Both the position numbers and the translations under genes were made by a program. From the NCBI RefSeq assembly GCF_021018805.1, contig NC_086251.1, forward strand, positions 44,276,767 through 44,340,766: a stretch of DNA of 64,000 nt, in the 5' to 3' direction. A model generated the notes under the pieces. The model made no database searches, had not been told where the DNA came from, and saw only the letters and a program-made list of their open reading frames with translations. The stretch is from Prinia subflava. Taxonomy: Eukaryota; Chordata; Aves; Passeriformes; Cisticolidae. This document shows, piece by piece, positions 25,171 to 39,224 of this stretch; positions within the stretch are counted from its first letter, which is position 1; each line of letters starts with the position of its first letter.

Positions 25171-28100
25171 TATAAACCCACTCCATAATTTTTAAGCAGA
25201 TCAAAAAAATGCAGATAACGAAGAAATACAGATTTAAGGGCTATCTGGTATCTTCCTTTCTAAGTGTTTTTGTACCTCCTGACATGAGAAGAAGTAACTT
25301 GTTGGTCAAAGAGCTATGAGAAGTTGGGTCTTCCATTCTCACTAGCCCTTGACCATTTATACTTATATCTCCAGCATATAGGATTGAAGTACATATAACA
25401 ACTACACAGTTTTTTTCATGTACTCTTCATGTACTCATGACTTCATTTAGAAGGTTTTTTTAGGTTTCACATCTTTATAGTACCCTTTCCTCTCCATTTC
25501 CTTGATAATGTCTTTTTCCTATGTGGATGGTATTGTCTTGTTCCTTTTCTCAGACCTGAAGCTGTCAGCAGTGAACTGAAACAAGGTAATTTGGTTGCTG
25601 GGATAGGTAGTCAAGTCCTCCTTCCCACTGCATGGGAGATGTTGCTACAGAGTGCAATTAAAACAGAGCACAGCTTGCTTGGGAATGTGAGATATCTGGT
25701 CAGTGGTTTTGGTCCAAGGACATGGAAGAATTCTAATTTGGCATCTGTCTTTGTTTTCCTTTATCAGTGCAGTTTAATGTGCAAGCATTAATATGTGTTA
25801 TACTAAATACCAAATAAGGAACATTATTTTCCTACTCTACTCATGATAAAACACATCTCTGTCATGCTCCTAAACCCATTAGTTTACACTTTACAACATT
25901 TCAATACACCTTGCACAAGCCCTGACATAGGTCTCATACTTCAATTTACTAAGTAATATATCTTAAAATTTAAATTACATTAAATATAAAATACATATAT
26001 GGACACATACTAACACACAGAAGATTCATTTGCATGTGTATATTTCTTGTTTTATAGGATATATTTTTTCTTAGAATTAGCTGATGCCTGTTATCTGGAG
26101 TGGCAAAATCCAGTGTACCGCTATTTATTATTAGTAAATATTAATAATTTTTATCTAATTAGAGTCTGGAATTGTTTTAAGACAACATTATTTTTTCAGA
26201 ACAAAATGTGGAGAAAATCATGGCTTCTGTTTATGGTTTAGGCTTTTGCCTTTCAGAGGAGGCAACAGATAAATCACTGAAATACAGACACTTCTGTAAC
26301 ACCTTTCACAATTGCTTTCCTCTCCCATGTGCTGAGAATATTTTCTTGCACTTGAAACAAATGATGGCAAAGGTTCCTAAAAATCCTGCATGGGGAATTA
26401 CAAGATAAGCCCCTTGATGGACAGAAAGGAGGACAGTAACAAAAAGGACAAAGGGACTCAGCTAGGACTTTTTTGCTTCAGTGTTCACACATCAGGTAGA
26501 CAATCAATAATCTACAATAGCAGGGCAACAAATTCCAACATGAAGTCTCAGTTTCAGTAGTCTGAGGCAGCTGAATAAAGCTACAAAATAAACTGCCTGT
26601 GAAACAGTAAAATTTTATGCAGCATAGAGTTCTTATAAAGGAAGATCCTTGTGAAAAGAAAAAAGATATAACTTGAAGAGTCTAGGTTTTGGCTTTGTTT
26701 CTTTTAGTTTGAGGGTGGTTTTTAGGATGAAATTCAAATTGGAAGTGCTGTCAAACCACCAAATCAATTGCATTTAGGTATTTAGTTTTCCAAGGAGGCT
26801 CTGGTTGGGGCATATTTCATGCAAGAACACTGTTTAAGACAGAAACACAACAGCACTGAAAACAGTCAGAATATCTGTCTCACTAGTGACATTCTTTCAA
26901 ACTGATGCAAGCATCACTGTCAATGCCTGCTTAAATAAAATGTTGCTAGTTATTTCCTGTTATCTGTAAAAGGATTCTTGCTCATTCTGTCAACATGCAA
27001 AAAACCTCTTGAAACACCAGCAAGTACTACCACCTCCTTGATCATACTGTATCGCTCACCTTGCCCACAACGTCATCCTGACAAAACAGGCAAGGAGTGG
27101 AAAGCAAGAGCTGCCCTCCTGCTCCAGAACTCCTTCAGATTACATGGTACATCTGAAACTTTGGGAAATATGGATAAGGTATTCCCGTGCTCCCTGAAAC
27201 AGTCACAGATATTTTTGCCTATGAAGCGTAACAAAAAATTTCCATCTCATGAGGACATGTTAGGCTGTCAGTACCTGTAGTGGTTATTGTATGAACATTG
27301 GAAAGGGGCTAATTGGTACCTTTCTCATCAGCCTCACCAGGAAAGCCAAGGGAAAGGAATTCAACAGTCCAATGAAGGAAGAAGCCTAGGACTACATAAA
27401 AGGAAATGCACTTAAAGATCCCTGGAATTAAACTTTAATAAGAAAGCTACTAATTTTTATTTTAGACTTTGTTTTACAATTTAAAGCCTGCCTGTATTAG
27501 AAATTAGACTTAATATTTAAAACTACATAAGGCACTATTTTAAAACATTTTTTAAAAGTGGTATATTGGGGAAAAAAAACCCAACAAAAGCTCTAAAAAT
27601 ATTTAAATACCTAACAATTCATGATTTTTTGTTAATATTTACTGCCATAATGTATATATACTCCATTTAATCTGGTCAGCAAAAGAAATATATGTGGGTT
27701 TTAGTACATACAATTTCTTATAAGAAAAAGTAGGAATTACATTCTCAAATCCACATTTCTATTATTTAGATGTCATGATCTTCATATACGTTGAACATTT
27801 AAAACTTTTAATTAAAAGGAATCACAAATGATCTACAACTTTCAAATCTAGTTATTAATTTAGCATTACCGCTTATAATTTGGGAGCAAATTATTTTCTT
27901 TCTGCTATCTATAAGACAGTTCTTAGTGATAAGGGGCAAAATTAATGGCAGAATAAATATTAAAAGGATTTTGTTTACACCGTCACTATATTCATAAGCA
28001 ACAGTAAAATGTTCCATGCAAACGTGTTCTGGGAGTTCCTCCAGAAACCAGAACAGAAGAGTGTGGCAATACACAAAACCAAACACACGCAAGAGCTGTT

Positions 28101-31100
28101 CAGCCTGGAGCTGGAGATGGATCTTTTAATACACTTTTCCCTTTTTGAGTAAATTAATCAGGTTTTTTTATAATCCAACGGGTAGTTTTTTAGAATACTT
28201 ATTTTTGTATTTGCTTCAGTCTGACAGTGAAACAATTTTCCTTTTACTTCATCTAAGCAAAGTCACTAATAGTAAATTCATATCTCTTTTCTCCTCACTT
28301 GTTTGCCTTGAAAATATAAATATTGACTCTCAATAATATTTTTTCCTTTTTTTTCTATTTTAGAATAATTCTTTTTCTTTCTTACAGTGAGCCTCTTATC
28401 TAAAGAGAATGTAAAGTCCTGTTCTAATGGTCACAAATTTGAACTGATTTTCTAGAGAATTTTATAACAAACATTGATGAAGATTTCTGATGTTCTACAG
28501 TGTTCGTAGCCAGCTTAGGTTTTGGAATTTAGAAGCTTCAGATTTTTCTTGAAGAGTTACACAGTCAAAAATCTCCAGTTTTTCTGAGATCAAGGGACTG
28601 TTTCCTTTTCTATTAAGATTTCATTATTAAAATAATTTTACAAAAGTGCCTAGCACGAGGTCTTAAAATGAGTTTGTAAACATCATATAGATTTATTTAG
28701 AAAGAAGGAGAATATTTATTTTGTTTGCTTAAATGGCTCAAACACTGTTTACTTGTGATATATTTTTTTAAAAAGTGTGGAAAAGCAGTTAAATTATATT
28801 AGTATAACATTCTGAAATACTACAGAGTTACACATATGTTAAGTATTTTTGTACAGCATTCAAGTGCCAAACTAGCCATGTGTATATCGTTGTGTAGGTG
28901 GTCCCATTTTTTCCAGTCTGTAAAATTACAGAGAAAAAATGCCAGCCAAGGTTCCTGGGCAAAACTACTTTGGACAGAACAGTAAAAGTTGCAGTCAAAC
29001 TTAAGAGGTAGCAGTGCAGCCTGTTTGGTAGTACTCTGAATGTTAAAACTAGAATTTTCACCCAAAAAATTGTTAAAGAAAGAAATGTTTTAAGCTACCT
29101 AGTAACCATGTCGAGAAAAAAAAATCTGTTTTCCTTTTGATTAAAATAAAACTCACAAATACTAAGATCAATATTCTGTAATATTAACATGGTCCTTCCA
29201 TTCTCTACTCTAAGTCAGCTTCAAGACACTGATGAAAGGATACCTGTTGCATTAAGAATATTTTTTTAATTTTAAAGAGGATAAACTTCCTGTGTATTTA
29301 CAGCCAGTGATGCAGGGACGTCTTTTCATGCTAAAATCGACCTACAAAGACTTCATAGATAGTCATTGTCAAATTTTCCTTAGTTCCTGACATCATCTAT
29401 TGTGTCAGTCTTGGCTGGCTTGGCTAGCTTGGTAGGTTATGCCATGCTAGGGAGCTGTTGAAGCAGAAGCAGAACCAAGCTTTGGTCCTAGCTCGGTGTC
29501 TCGAGCCTTCAAAAGGATCAGGGTATGTTTTTTTCTGAGTGTCAGCTTTTCTTGTTTCAGTTGCTTATTGACAAAATACTGCTTATACTGATCTTGCTCT
29601 ATTCCTTATCTGGTCAAGGGTCAATAAATATTGCACACTTTACAAGGAAGAATGATGAGCTTTCAGACAGGAAATTAATATAAGAAATTTAAAGTTTATT
29701 TTTAACCAAAACTGAGTTTGAATTTTACCTCCTAGTGGTGTAATTCCAATATGGATCATTGAGAATGGGCAAAGGATCCTTATAATCCGTGAGAAGAAGA
29801 TTGGCTTCAAAAACATTGGACATAGAAACTGAGACAAATGTAGCCTGCCAGTTTTGATCTATTTTGCAGACTCTGAACAGCTTACCACTAACATCTATAA
29901 AATGTTGTTAGGACTTCTATCTCTTTTTAAAGGTTGACTGGAATTAGCTTAGCTTGTGTAGAAGCCTTGACCGAAGGGAGAATTTTATTTTTAGTCGTAT
30001 TTTTAGACATGAAACCAGTGTTCCACATCCATGATGCTTTATTCTTTTTGTTTTCTTATTTGAGTCATTGTCACTTGATTATTTCAGGAGCAGAATTATA
30101 CTATCAGATTTAATAATGTTTAATTATAAAATATTATTATTTTCTATTAATTTGAAGATTGCAAAATATCTAACTTAGTTGCCTGTTGTAATCACATAGC
30201 TAAAACCAGAAAAGTGTTGCCTTTTCTTCAAAATACGTGACTATTGCTTGAGCATGGAAGATTTCCACTGTCCCATTAAGAGGCCTATGCAATGCTTTAT
30301 CTTGTACTAAACTCATATCAGATGAGGGGAAACCTATTGTTCAAAGGAATTTTTATTCTAATTACTATTGGATTTCATTGCTTCATAATTTTCAAGTAGG
30401 TTTTTTTTCAATTTTTTTCCCTTCAATTAAGTATTACAGCACAGTGAGAAGTGTTACCAGATCAATATTTTACTGTTTCATGATAGAGCTTGTATTGCAC
30501 ATGTCCAAACTGAAAAACCCATTCTTTTGTTCAGTTTTCTTCAATCACCTTTTCAGACTAAACCACTTGGATCTCACTAATCCCAGCTCAGCTAAATGAT
30601 TCCAAATAATTCCCGTTCAAATTGACGGTCTTTCCAGGAAATTACAATTGAAAATAATTGGCTCAGGAAGTGTACAAAGCATATGTTTACCTTTTTTTGC
30701 CCATTTACTGAAACTGAGAGAGCCAACGGGCACAGAATGTTAAAATGGAACAAAAATTGTTCTGGCTATGCATGGTTAGAAGATGAGTAGCCAGTTCATC
30801 AACTCACTGGAGCATGCAAAATTCATTTCAGTAATACCTTTAATGCCAGGAGAAGTCTATGTCATTTGTTTTTTTGTTTCATTTACTGCTGCAATGATTT
30901 TACTAATCTGTCCTATATAAAGGAAGTCTATTGTAATAATTTGTACAGGCTCCTGAATATGTTTTTTAAAGATAATTATGACTTGATGATAGGGATGACA
31001 ATGAATTTTATAAAAAATATAAATTCTGTTAAAAGTTGCTAGATCTAGTGGACTTCAGGGCCCAAAACATTTTTCCTCCCCAGCCTAGTCTCACTGGCTT

Positions 31101-31255
31101 TGGTGCACTCTTGGAGGCAGTGATGCCTCCTCAGTTCTATAGAGGAGAAGCTGCTCCAGTTCTGTGCCCTCATGTCCACCTGGTAGCAATGTTGGGAAGC
31201 TGCTGCATGCATGCTGGTTCAGTCACATGTACACACACTCACACAGAGTACTTAC

Positions 31256-31886
31256 TGTCTTGGGTTGAGAAATGCAACCAAAAATGTATATTCTATTTTC
31301 ACCTGTTGAAGTCAGTTGGGAGTTATTGTTCTTTATCTCTTGTAACTCTATGTGTGGAAAGAGGGCGGATGCCTTCTGTTGATGGGACACCTGATAACAC
31401 CAGATAAGGCAGTGCCTTCTTATCTCTTCCTCCACCCATCCTCCTCCAAGGGACATCACCTGTGAATGGGCCATTTAAGGCCTCTCACATGACTGATAAC
31501 ATCACCTCATTCCATTGTGAGATGCTCCACCCAGTGCGAGGAGCCAAAGCCTTTCCACCGGGATAAAACCTGCATTCCCAAACACCAAGGGAGCCTGTTT
31601 GCACTGGATTCCCAGAGGATGACTGGACCCTTTCTTGAGGATCATCTTGAATTTAACAGAGCCACAACTGTCCCTCTGGGAGGACTTACTTTGGCCTGCT
31701 TTCAACACCCTGACCAGCAGGGTGTCAGGTTTGCACTCTGACTTCTGTCAGTGGTCCTTTGTACCATTGCATTTATCTTATTTTATTTTGTTTTTACGTT
31801 TCTTGTTTGTTCTCTCTCTACTAAATTGTATTTCTGACTTGGAGTCTCTTCTGACTTGGAGACTGGTTTTTCTTCCAACCTAGAAA
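31256..31886 (+). mobile_element. Avian endogenous-retrovirus solo LTR
   Basis: The block starts with 'tgtcttgggttgagaaatgc' at 31256 and ends near 31886, about 630 bases. It is GC-richer than its flanks, has a TATA-like 'gggataaaacc' at about 31559-31569, and closes with the duplicated phrase 'ctgacttggagtct...ctgacttggagact', which I remember from avian LTRs. Flanking bases 'acttac' (31250-31255) and 'acttgc' (31887-31892) look like a 6-bp target-site duplication with one change, although the boundary could shift by a base. No gag, pol or env sequence lies beside it, so it is a solo LTR left by recombination between two LTRs. Open frames within it (31036-31407, 31517-31741, 31635-31883) are incidental. 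The family looks songbird-like from memory. Confidence 0.75.
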
Positions 31887-34800
31887 ACTTGCAAACAGCC
31901 ACATGGAGATCAATGCCTGGTCCACGTGAGCACAAACAGCACTGACACAAACATGCACAACACAGATGTCCCAGTCTAGCTCTTTATCTCTTGCTGGTCA
32001 GGATTATGAATAAATGAAGTAAGTGGAATATACACACATAAAGAATACTGGTGTCTTCTCTAGCTGGATCCCTAGTCCTTGGTTTCCTCCAGCTGCTTCA
32101 CAGACCTTCATGCCCTTCACAATAATTGTACCACTTTAACAGCTGGCATGCAGACCACCTGATAATAGAGAGATAAAGAGGGAAGGAAAGAGAGAAAAAG
32201 AAAATTCTCCAATAGCTAGATGAGAGTCCCAGATGTGTCTTCCTCTGGGAGCAGTTATCAACAGTGTGTCACATGCTAATGACAGAGAAGATGATGATCA
32301 TCACCTCTCATGACTTTTTAGTAGTATTATAGTTTCCTTTGGAAGCTGAGAAAATTCTCTACTGGTTGTTCCAGCTTCTGGCACTGTTTGCAACATGTTA
32401 ATTTGTGCTGCACATTGATTGGAAGTTAAGAGTCTGCTCATATTATATTAACCATTTAAATTATTACAATCTACTTTGTTATGCATCAGGCCTGATTCTC
32501 TCCAATCTAAAGCTAAATTTGCCAAGATAAGATAAAAAGAAAAGATGTAAAGAGATGTGATTCTGATGCTAATGCTATCATTACACTGTTGAGAACCTAC
32601 CATAGCCAGAGTTTCAGGGTTTTGCAAGTGCAAGACTCAAAATTTTTCAGCAGAACATTAAACACACACTTAGGTGGAGCAAAGAGAACACTAATGTGGA
32701 AAATCAGCAGTAATAGAGTTTAAGAAAGAACAAGTTGAGGTGATCAGGACCAGGGGTCAGTCAGACAAGTATACTGACCAGCAACCTGCTTATACATCAC
32801 TGTTTCTTTTTTTCTTGCCTTTTACACCTTTTTTTTCTGAAACACGTTCAACAATTTGCACCCCCCTCCACCCTGCCATTAGCCCTTCCCTAATTATCCT
32901 GTAAATTTTATATAATCCTAAAATTCTCTTTTTCCTGGATCTTGTAATAGATCTTATTCACATTTAGGCAATAATCTCTCTTTGGTTTGTGTGGCCTTCT
33001 GACTCCAGTTTATCCCATTGATGCATCTTGGTTAATTTTACACTAGGGACAATTGGTCTCCTTTGATGCTCTTTGAGTAGCTGCTTTGGCTCACTCTTTT
33101 TCACTGATTCCTGCATCAATCAATGCTTTTTTTTTTCTCATTCTCACCAAGCTCTGTGAATTTAATGCTGTTGCCTTTCAATTAGATAAGCTGTCAATGT
33201 CTAAAAAAGATTTGGTCAAAAGTTACTTGCAGGAGTCCATACAGGAGAAAATATATTGTGTGGAAAGTCTATAATCTGTGGAATAAAACTAAAATCAAAC
33301 AAAGAAAGAACAACACTCCCTCCTGCCCAAGTAATACATCAAAAAACAAAGTAAACAAATTACAAAACCAAAAAGAAGAAAAAAAAGAAAGATATATTTG
33401 GAGAACACAGAGTCTATAGAAGTGTTAGTGCTTATGCGCTCTTTATATTCAGAAGCAGCCTTACTGCAAAAACTTGCTGACCACAGAAATTAGTATTCTA
33501 CCAGATGTGTGACAATCCAGCTTGGTAACACTGTTGTTGGAAACTTGAGAACTAAGGCAGAGTTGAAAGGGCCCTGGCTTTTTGTTTTGTAGACTGATGT
33601 TTCCTTGTATGTCATCTATTCACTCTTTCACATGTCATACGTTCCCTACTGGAAAGAAAATATCACAGAATCCAACTTAAAAGTTTGTCCTGTGCATCAT
33701 TTGTGTCACTGCCAGTGACAGCTTATTTAATGCACCACTGCAGCCCCATCACTTTCCTATATTGTTTTTCCAATAACATTATATAAATATCAACAGAACA
33801 GTGTAAATGTCTTAGAAAATTGACAGGTATATGTATGTGCAGAACTAAAATGTAGAAAAGCTTGTGTGGGCTTCAGCAAACACTAAACTTGATGACTGCT
33901 ATGGTAAATATAAATTCAAAGCATTAAAAGTGACAATATCATCTTAAAGTAATAAGATTTTGAGCAGAATTTGATTTTATTTTTCTTTTCTCATAAATTA
34001 AGAATAAAATTTTCAGCTTTTTTTTTTTTTTTTTTTTTTACCTGAAAGCAATTTTCTTTTTACAATAAATGAATGAGGAAAAAAATGAAATATGATCTTT
34101 TCACATAGTTATCTGAGACTTCAGTTGCAGTGTTAGAACAGATATTAATGTATTTCCAATTGACTCATGCTGATTAGAAATGTAATGGAGACATGCTTAA
34201 ATGTTTAATGTCCTTTGTCACACAGTTGGATTCACAGACACTATTGGAATAGGTAAGAAACATACAAAAAACACTGTTTTGGTATCTGTAAATTAGGTTT
34301 TCACAAACCAAGAGAGTGGATCCACCTGAAAAAGATGTAATTCTCATTTCAGGTTTACTCTTTGAACAGGTTAGAATGATCATTATATTTTATCATTTGG
34401 TAGTCTGGGACAGCTGATTTTTAACACTTTGGGTTTTTATCAGGTTAGTCATAAATTATACCTTTTCCTGACCTAATTGATACATTGATATTCATATATT
34501 TCCATACCAAAACCAAATGAACTTGCAAATATGTCACATATCCCAGAGGTGAAGAAAAGGACTTCAGAGATTTGCAGGGGATTTGTATAAATCACATATT
34601 GGCAAAAGTTCATTCATTTAGAAGACTTGTTTCCTCAGTTATTCTCTTAGTTTGGATTCAGCTTTAACCTCCTTTGTGGTTTGTTTAAGGAAATCTGGTT
34701 GGTGACATAAAGCACACAGAGAGCAATGGCAGCTCAGGCTGAAGGGAGCAGGGCTGCTCCCGCAGGACTTGACACTGCTCTTGGCACTGAAAAAATGGGA

Positions 34801-35279
34801 ATTACAGAAGTCAGAGCACTTCGGTGCTTTTCTGCATGGTTAACCATACTTGCTCAATGAATCTTTAGGGAAGTGTCTGATAGTCTTACAGCACACAATA
34901 GTGGCTCTTAAATGTCCCAGAACCATTACCTTTTGAATCCCAGCAGACCATCTCTGCAGCTGAGCTCTGTTGTGTCTCAAGCTTTTCCAAGACTGTGCGC
35001 ACATGAATGTTGCTCAAAACAGGAGAGGAGAGGGAAAGGAGGAGAGGTGTCAAATATCTTTGTGAATCTGTGAAATACTAGCTCTAGGGATTTGTTTTGT
35101 TTTTCTGTTTCAGGCACTAATTCGTATGAAGTTCTTCTGCTTTGTTAAAACTGCCATGCCATTGCATTGAGATTTAATATTTGCTGCAACCCAAAGTATT
35201 GTCTCAAGAATGATATCCTGCACAGAGTAAAACATAAAATCTTCTTTACATGATCCCCTCTATCTGGCATTGCTGAATC
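31887..35279. other. Unique non-coding stretch, no gene seen
   Basis: AT-rich unique DNA after the solo LTR. It contains 'cacccccctccaccctgcca' at 32859-32878, a run of A- and C-rich sequence around 33300-33400, and a T22 tract (listed separately). A GC-richer patch at 34690-34830 ('ggcagctcaggctgaaggg' and neighbours) shows no frame or family that I recognise. Confidence 0.55.
34018..34039 (+). repeat. T22 homopolymer
   Basis: Twenty-two consecutive T. It could be the A-tail scar of a minus-strand retrocopy, but no recognisable gene body or target-site duplication adjoins it, so I call it a simple tract. Confidence 0.9.
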
Positions 35280-35806
35280 TGCATCTCCAGTACTATGTCC
35301 TGGTCTGGGCCCCTCACTGCAAGAAATACATTGAGGTGCTGGAGTATGTCCAGGGAAGGGCAATGAAGATTTGGGAGGTCTGGAGTACAAGTGCTGTGAG
35401 GAGTGTCTGAGGGAGCTGAGGCTCCTTAGCCTGGAGAAAAGGGGGCTCAGGAGGGGCCTTGACTCTCTCTACAACTGCCTGAAAGGAGGGGGAAGCCAGG
35501 TGAGAGTCGGCCTCTTCTCCCAGGCAAGCAGTGACAGGACAAGAGTGGACTCAAGCTGTGGCCTCAAGCTACACCAGGTGAGGCTGGGCTGGGCATCAGG
35601 ATGAATTTCTTCACTCAGCAGGAGGTTAGATATTGGAATGGGCTGCCCAGCGAAGTGTTTGAGTCACCATCTCTGAAGGTGTTCAAGAAATGACGGTATG
35701 TGCCATTTAACGTTCAGTCAAACGTATTGTTCAGTCAAAGTTGTTAAGTCAAAGATTGGACTCAGCTCAGAGGTCTTTTCCAACCTTAATTATTCTGTGT
35801 TTCTAT
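35280..35806 (+). mobile_element. CR1 LINE fragment, RT C-terminus to 3' end
   Basis: The sequence runs in clear CR1 order from 'tactatgtcctggtctgggc' (35291-35310) to the terminal 'ttccaacctt' and 'tattctgtgtttctat'. The frame at 35371-35604 preserves the C-terminal part of the CR1 reverse-transcriptase protein: [26 protein letters not shown] and GLFSQASSDRTR all match the family pattern. Frameshifts follow, and the 3' untranslated part is rearranged, with the phrase 'gttcagtcaaa' repeated near 35720-35748. The copy is 5'-truncated and inactive. It looks moderately younger than the 8.4 and 20 kb copies. Confidence 0.9.
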
Positions 35807-38800
35807 ATTTGGGAAAGTGTCACAGTAAAAAACTACAGAACTGATCACTGGCAAGATAACTGCAGATAATATAGAAACTATGTTTAAAAGGATCATATTT
35901 ATGTTTTGATATTAAATGTTTAGTGGCAACACGCATTTTTCACTTGTACCTTATAGCTTTGAGTTTAACAGATGTCTCAGATTATAACAATTTTCAGATT
36001 CTACTGCAGAGCAAATAATAATTATGATACTGGCAGCAACAGCAGTGACCAAAATCTAGAATTTCAGTTTCTAGTCTGTATGAAAATCTACTGGTTCAAT
36101 ATTCCTTTCATAAAAAGTGAGAGAAAAAAACCCTTGAATTTAAGGCCTGAGAGCAAAACTTTTGAGTTCCTTTATAAGAGCTGAAACCACAACACCAGGA
36201 AATTTGTCTACCAAAAAAAGTTTGGCAATCCGTATATTTCCTAGATTTACTAAAGTGATATTTTCAGAAAATCACACTTTTTCACTCCTGTTTTTTTAAG
36301 CCAACATCTGTCTTAGCTTGTCCTCAGTACCAAATCCTTATCATGATTTCCATGCCACTCCATTAATTTTTACTTCGAGAACCTTGGATGAGTTTTGTTA
36401 TTGAAGAAATGGGATTTTTGACATTAGTGGTTCATAAAATGTCAAGGCATACCAAGCCCCTGCTGGAGTGTCTCTTTATGTAAAAAAGCTCAAACATGAT
36501 TTAGTGAGTAAAAAAGTAATGTTACGTTATATTAAACCAGGCATTCACTGTGTTATCCTTTCTACAAAAGCAGAGTACACAAAAATAAAGATGACACATT
36601 AATTCATAATTGCAATGGGACTGGCAGGCCCAGAGTACACACTTCATTGCACTTACATTTGTGTCTGTTTTAGCTTTCTGTACATTGTACTTTGAATCCT
36701 CTTATGAATCTGCACAAATCAAGATTGTTTTAAGTTCACTGCAGATTGTTGTATTGGGAAAGTGTTATTTTGTGCAGATTTATAAAGTTATTATTTTTGT
36801 TCTCTAAATATTAGTAGCTTTCATGACCTAAACCCACTGAGATTGGATGTATCCCATATTTACACTTGGAAGGAAAACATGAAATTTATGTCAGAGAATT
36901 CCTTTATACAGAATTTGTGGAAACATGCACAGCTAACCCACAAGTGCAAATCCTATTCTGACTGGTCTTCAAAGGATAGGTGTTTTTGCAGATCATAACT
37001 ACAACCTTGGAATTGTGCTGATTAATAATCTCTCTAGAAACTATTCAAAAACTATGGTGAATAAGTTTGTCAACACAGGCCAAATGGAATCACTTTGGAA
37101 AGTGCCTTAAATGAGTGAATCTGCTGAATATATTAAGAAATTATTTTAAAAAATTGTTAAAAATGTATTAAAATGCACTTGAAATTTTCACAGTACTGTG
37201 AGCTATGCATGTTTTGGTACGTCCTGTTCATAATGGAAAATATTTTTATTCTATGTTTTATGTTCTGAACACAATTATGGAAAACTAATATCATGTACAA
37301 TTACTTTGAAATTCAGAGGTTTTTGCATCTGGCCTGCTTGTTTTAGGAGGCATTTTATTAAAATTTTCTATCAAAAATGTACTAGGTACTTCAGACTCCA
37401 TTAGACCTCTCCAACAACAGATTGAGAGAAAAAAGAATTGTTATAAGGTATTTTCTGTTTTATTAATTTGGTTGTTGAACAGTAATGTCCAGCTGTATCC
37501 AGTAAATAAATTGCATTAAAAAAGGACAATATATATCCCCTACATTTTTAAACAGTGTTAAATTACTTTAAAAATGTAGTATTAATGTACTGGCATATAC
37601 TCAAATTGGTGTAGCACACGGAAGTGGAGAAGAGCATTGCACACAGCTGTGATGATTTGTGTCCTGACATTCACCATCTGTAGAATGGTCCTTCACATTT
37701 AAAATCTTTTTTTATGGGAATGCAAATAAAATTTGTTTTTATGTTTGTATTATGCTGTACTGACAAATGTTGTGTTATTTCTTTTTGTATTTAAAAGGAA
37801 AAAAAATAAAAAAAAAGAGACTCCAAAATGTAACTTGGTGAATTCTGAAGTCTTTTTTACTGAAGGTGTAGTAATGGAGTTAACAGTAAGATAATAGTCA
37901 GATGTTGACAAGTACAAGACTAAATGAGTTCGGCAGGAGTAAACTAACTATATTATATATTGTGGTATAAAAGGAAGTGCTGAAAATAAGTGCTGAAGAG
38001 ATAGACATATTTGCACAAGAAGAGATAGATATATCTCTACAATCTTCTGGAAAATATTATCAGATCCAAATGTATTATTTGTTAGCTTTCTTAAACTTGA
38101 TTTAGAATTTTTGCATGTGCAGTATACTTGGTAAAATGTTACTGAAATACAAGTGGTAGTCTCTTTTCTTCAGCTGTGACCATTTTTAAAACATTTTTTG
38201 ATCCTGATGCTTAACTGTGAGGTGAAGTCTTCTGAAATTAACATGTACTTGAAAAACTGGCTCCAAAGGCACAATTTAATATGTAATCACTTAGATATAT
38301 TTTAAATTAGTGTGATTTGCCAATTCCACAGCTAATATTTTAGCTCTTCTGGCAGTTGTCTGAAACTACATGTTACAATGTTCAGTAACCTCCATCAGTG
38401 TCAATGGATTAGTTAAAGAAATGCCAGCACAGATACAGCATATCTATTGCACAAAAAGATATTGAAACTCAGGAAAAATTTTTTAGGGAACTTTTATTTA
38501 AATGCTTCACTGAATTCAATGCAAGTTGCTTTATGTTCATACTATATGACAACTTCAGCTTATGAAAGAAAACATTTTTGCCTCACAGTTGACTTGAGGC
38601 AACTGGAAGCTAAATATCTCAGTGTTTACCTGAAATTGCTCTGTTTTTCTAAACTTCCTGATTGAATAATTTTCCTTTAGGAGAAGATACTGCTTTTGAA
38701 GTAGTTGCCTCATGGTTGCATTTGAATGAACAGCTGTCTGGGGAATAGCTTGTAACCAGTTGTAATGGAGCACAGCATGCTGCTAAACCTTCTGACTTCC

Positions 38801-39224
38801 AGATTAAATAACTTATTTTATGACATTAACCATGTTTACTAAATTAGCCCAACCTCGGTCCAAGTCTAGAAGTTTCAGTGTTGAAATTTTGAAATATCAA
38901 AACCAAAATATTCTGTGTATATAAAACATATATATATATAAAACCTACAAAATGCAAAGAAGTAATCTGTATCAGACAAGAAATTCAGGAAAAAAATTCT
39001 ATTTAATTATGAATTTACAAGAATGCTTTCAGAAAATCTAGGCTATGTATGCTGTGTTATGTATTATATCATTATTATATCCCATGTTTTTTCAGTTCAA
39101 GTGCTGCCTTAGAAGAAGCAGCTTTCCCGCATGCTCAATACGTTTTCGTCTGAGGTCTTAAATTTAAAGGTGATGGGTTTTAGACTTCTATGCAGTTGGT
39201 CAATACCCATCTTTCCTGACACTA
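35807..39224. other. Unique non-coding stretch, no gene seen
   Basis: AT-rich unique DNA. An A-rich run (A8 T A9) lies at about 37800-37818. The phrase 'gaagagatagacatat' recurs in altered form within 37994-38032, a short duplication. A TA dinucleotide run lies at 38928-38941. No coding or repeat family was recognised. Confidence 0.55.
38928..38941. repeat. (AT)n microsatellite
   Basis: Seven AT units in a row, bordered by A-rich sequence. Confidence 0.8.

Larger units (their letters stand above)
23837..31255. other. Long unique non-coding stretch, no gene seen
   Basis: Over 7 kb of AT-rich unique DNA. No known coding exon was recognised. A 100-codon open frame at 26978-27280 on the plus strand starts with TTG rather than ATG and resembles nothing known. 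A weak, uncertain CR1-like patch may lie at about 26400-26480. Simple repeats (a TG run and a 29-bp-period duplication) are listed separately. A locally repetitive 'ggctggcttggctagctt' string occurs at about 29412-29430. Confidence 0.55.

Noticed and set aside
26400..26480. Possible CR1 piece upstream of the reverse-transcriptase region ('ttttgcttcagtgttcac').
   Set aside because: Only one short block is similar, and the flanks do not follow CR1 order well enough to call it.
26978..27280. 100-codon plus-strand frame.
   Set aside because: It begins with TTG, lacks an early in-frame ATG, and has no recognised domain or splice signals.
31036..31407. 123-codon plus-strand frame.
   Set aside because: Its second half is the solo LTR and its first half shows no known protein. 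The frame is a by-product of locally higher GC.
34018..34039. T22 as the tail of a minus-strand retrocopied gene.
   Set aside because: No recognisable gene body lies downstream and no target-site duplication was found.
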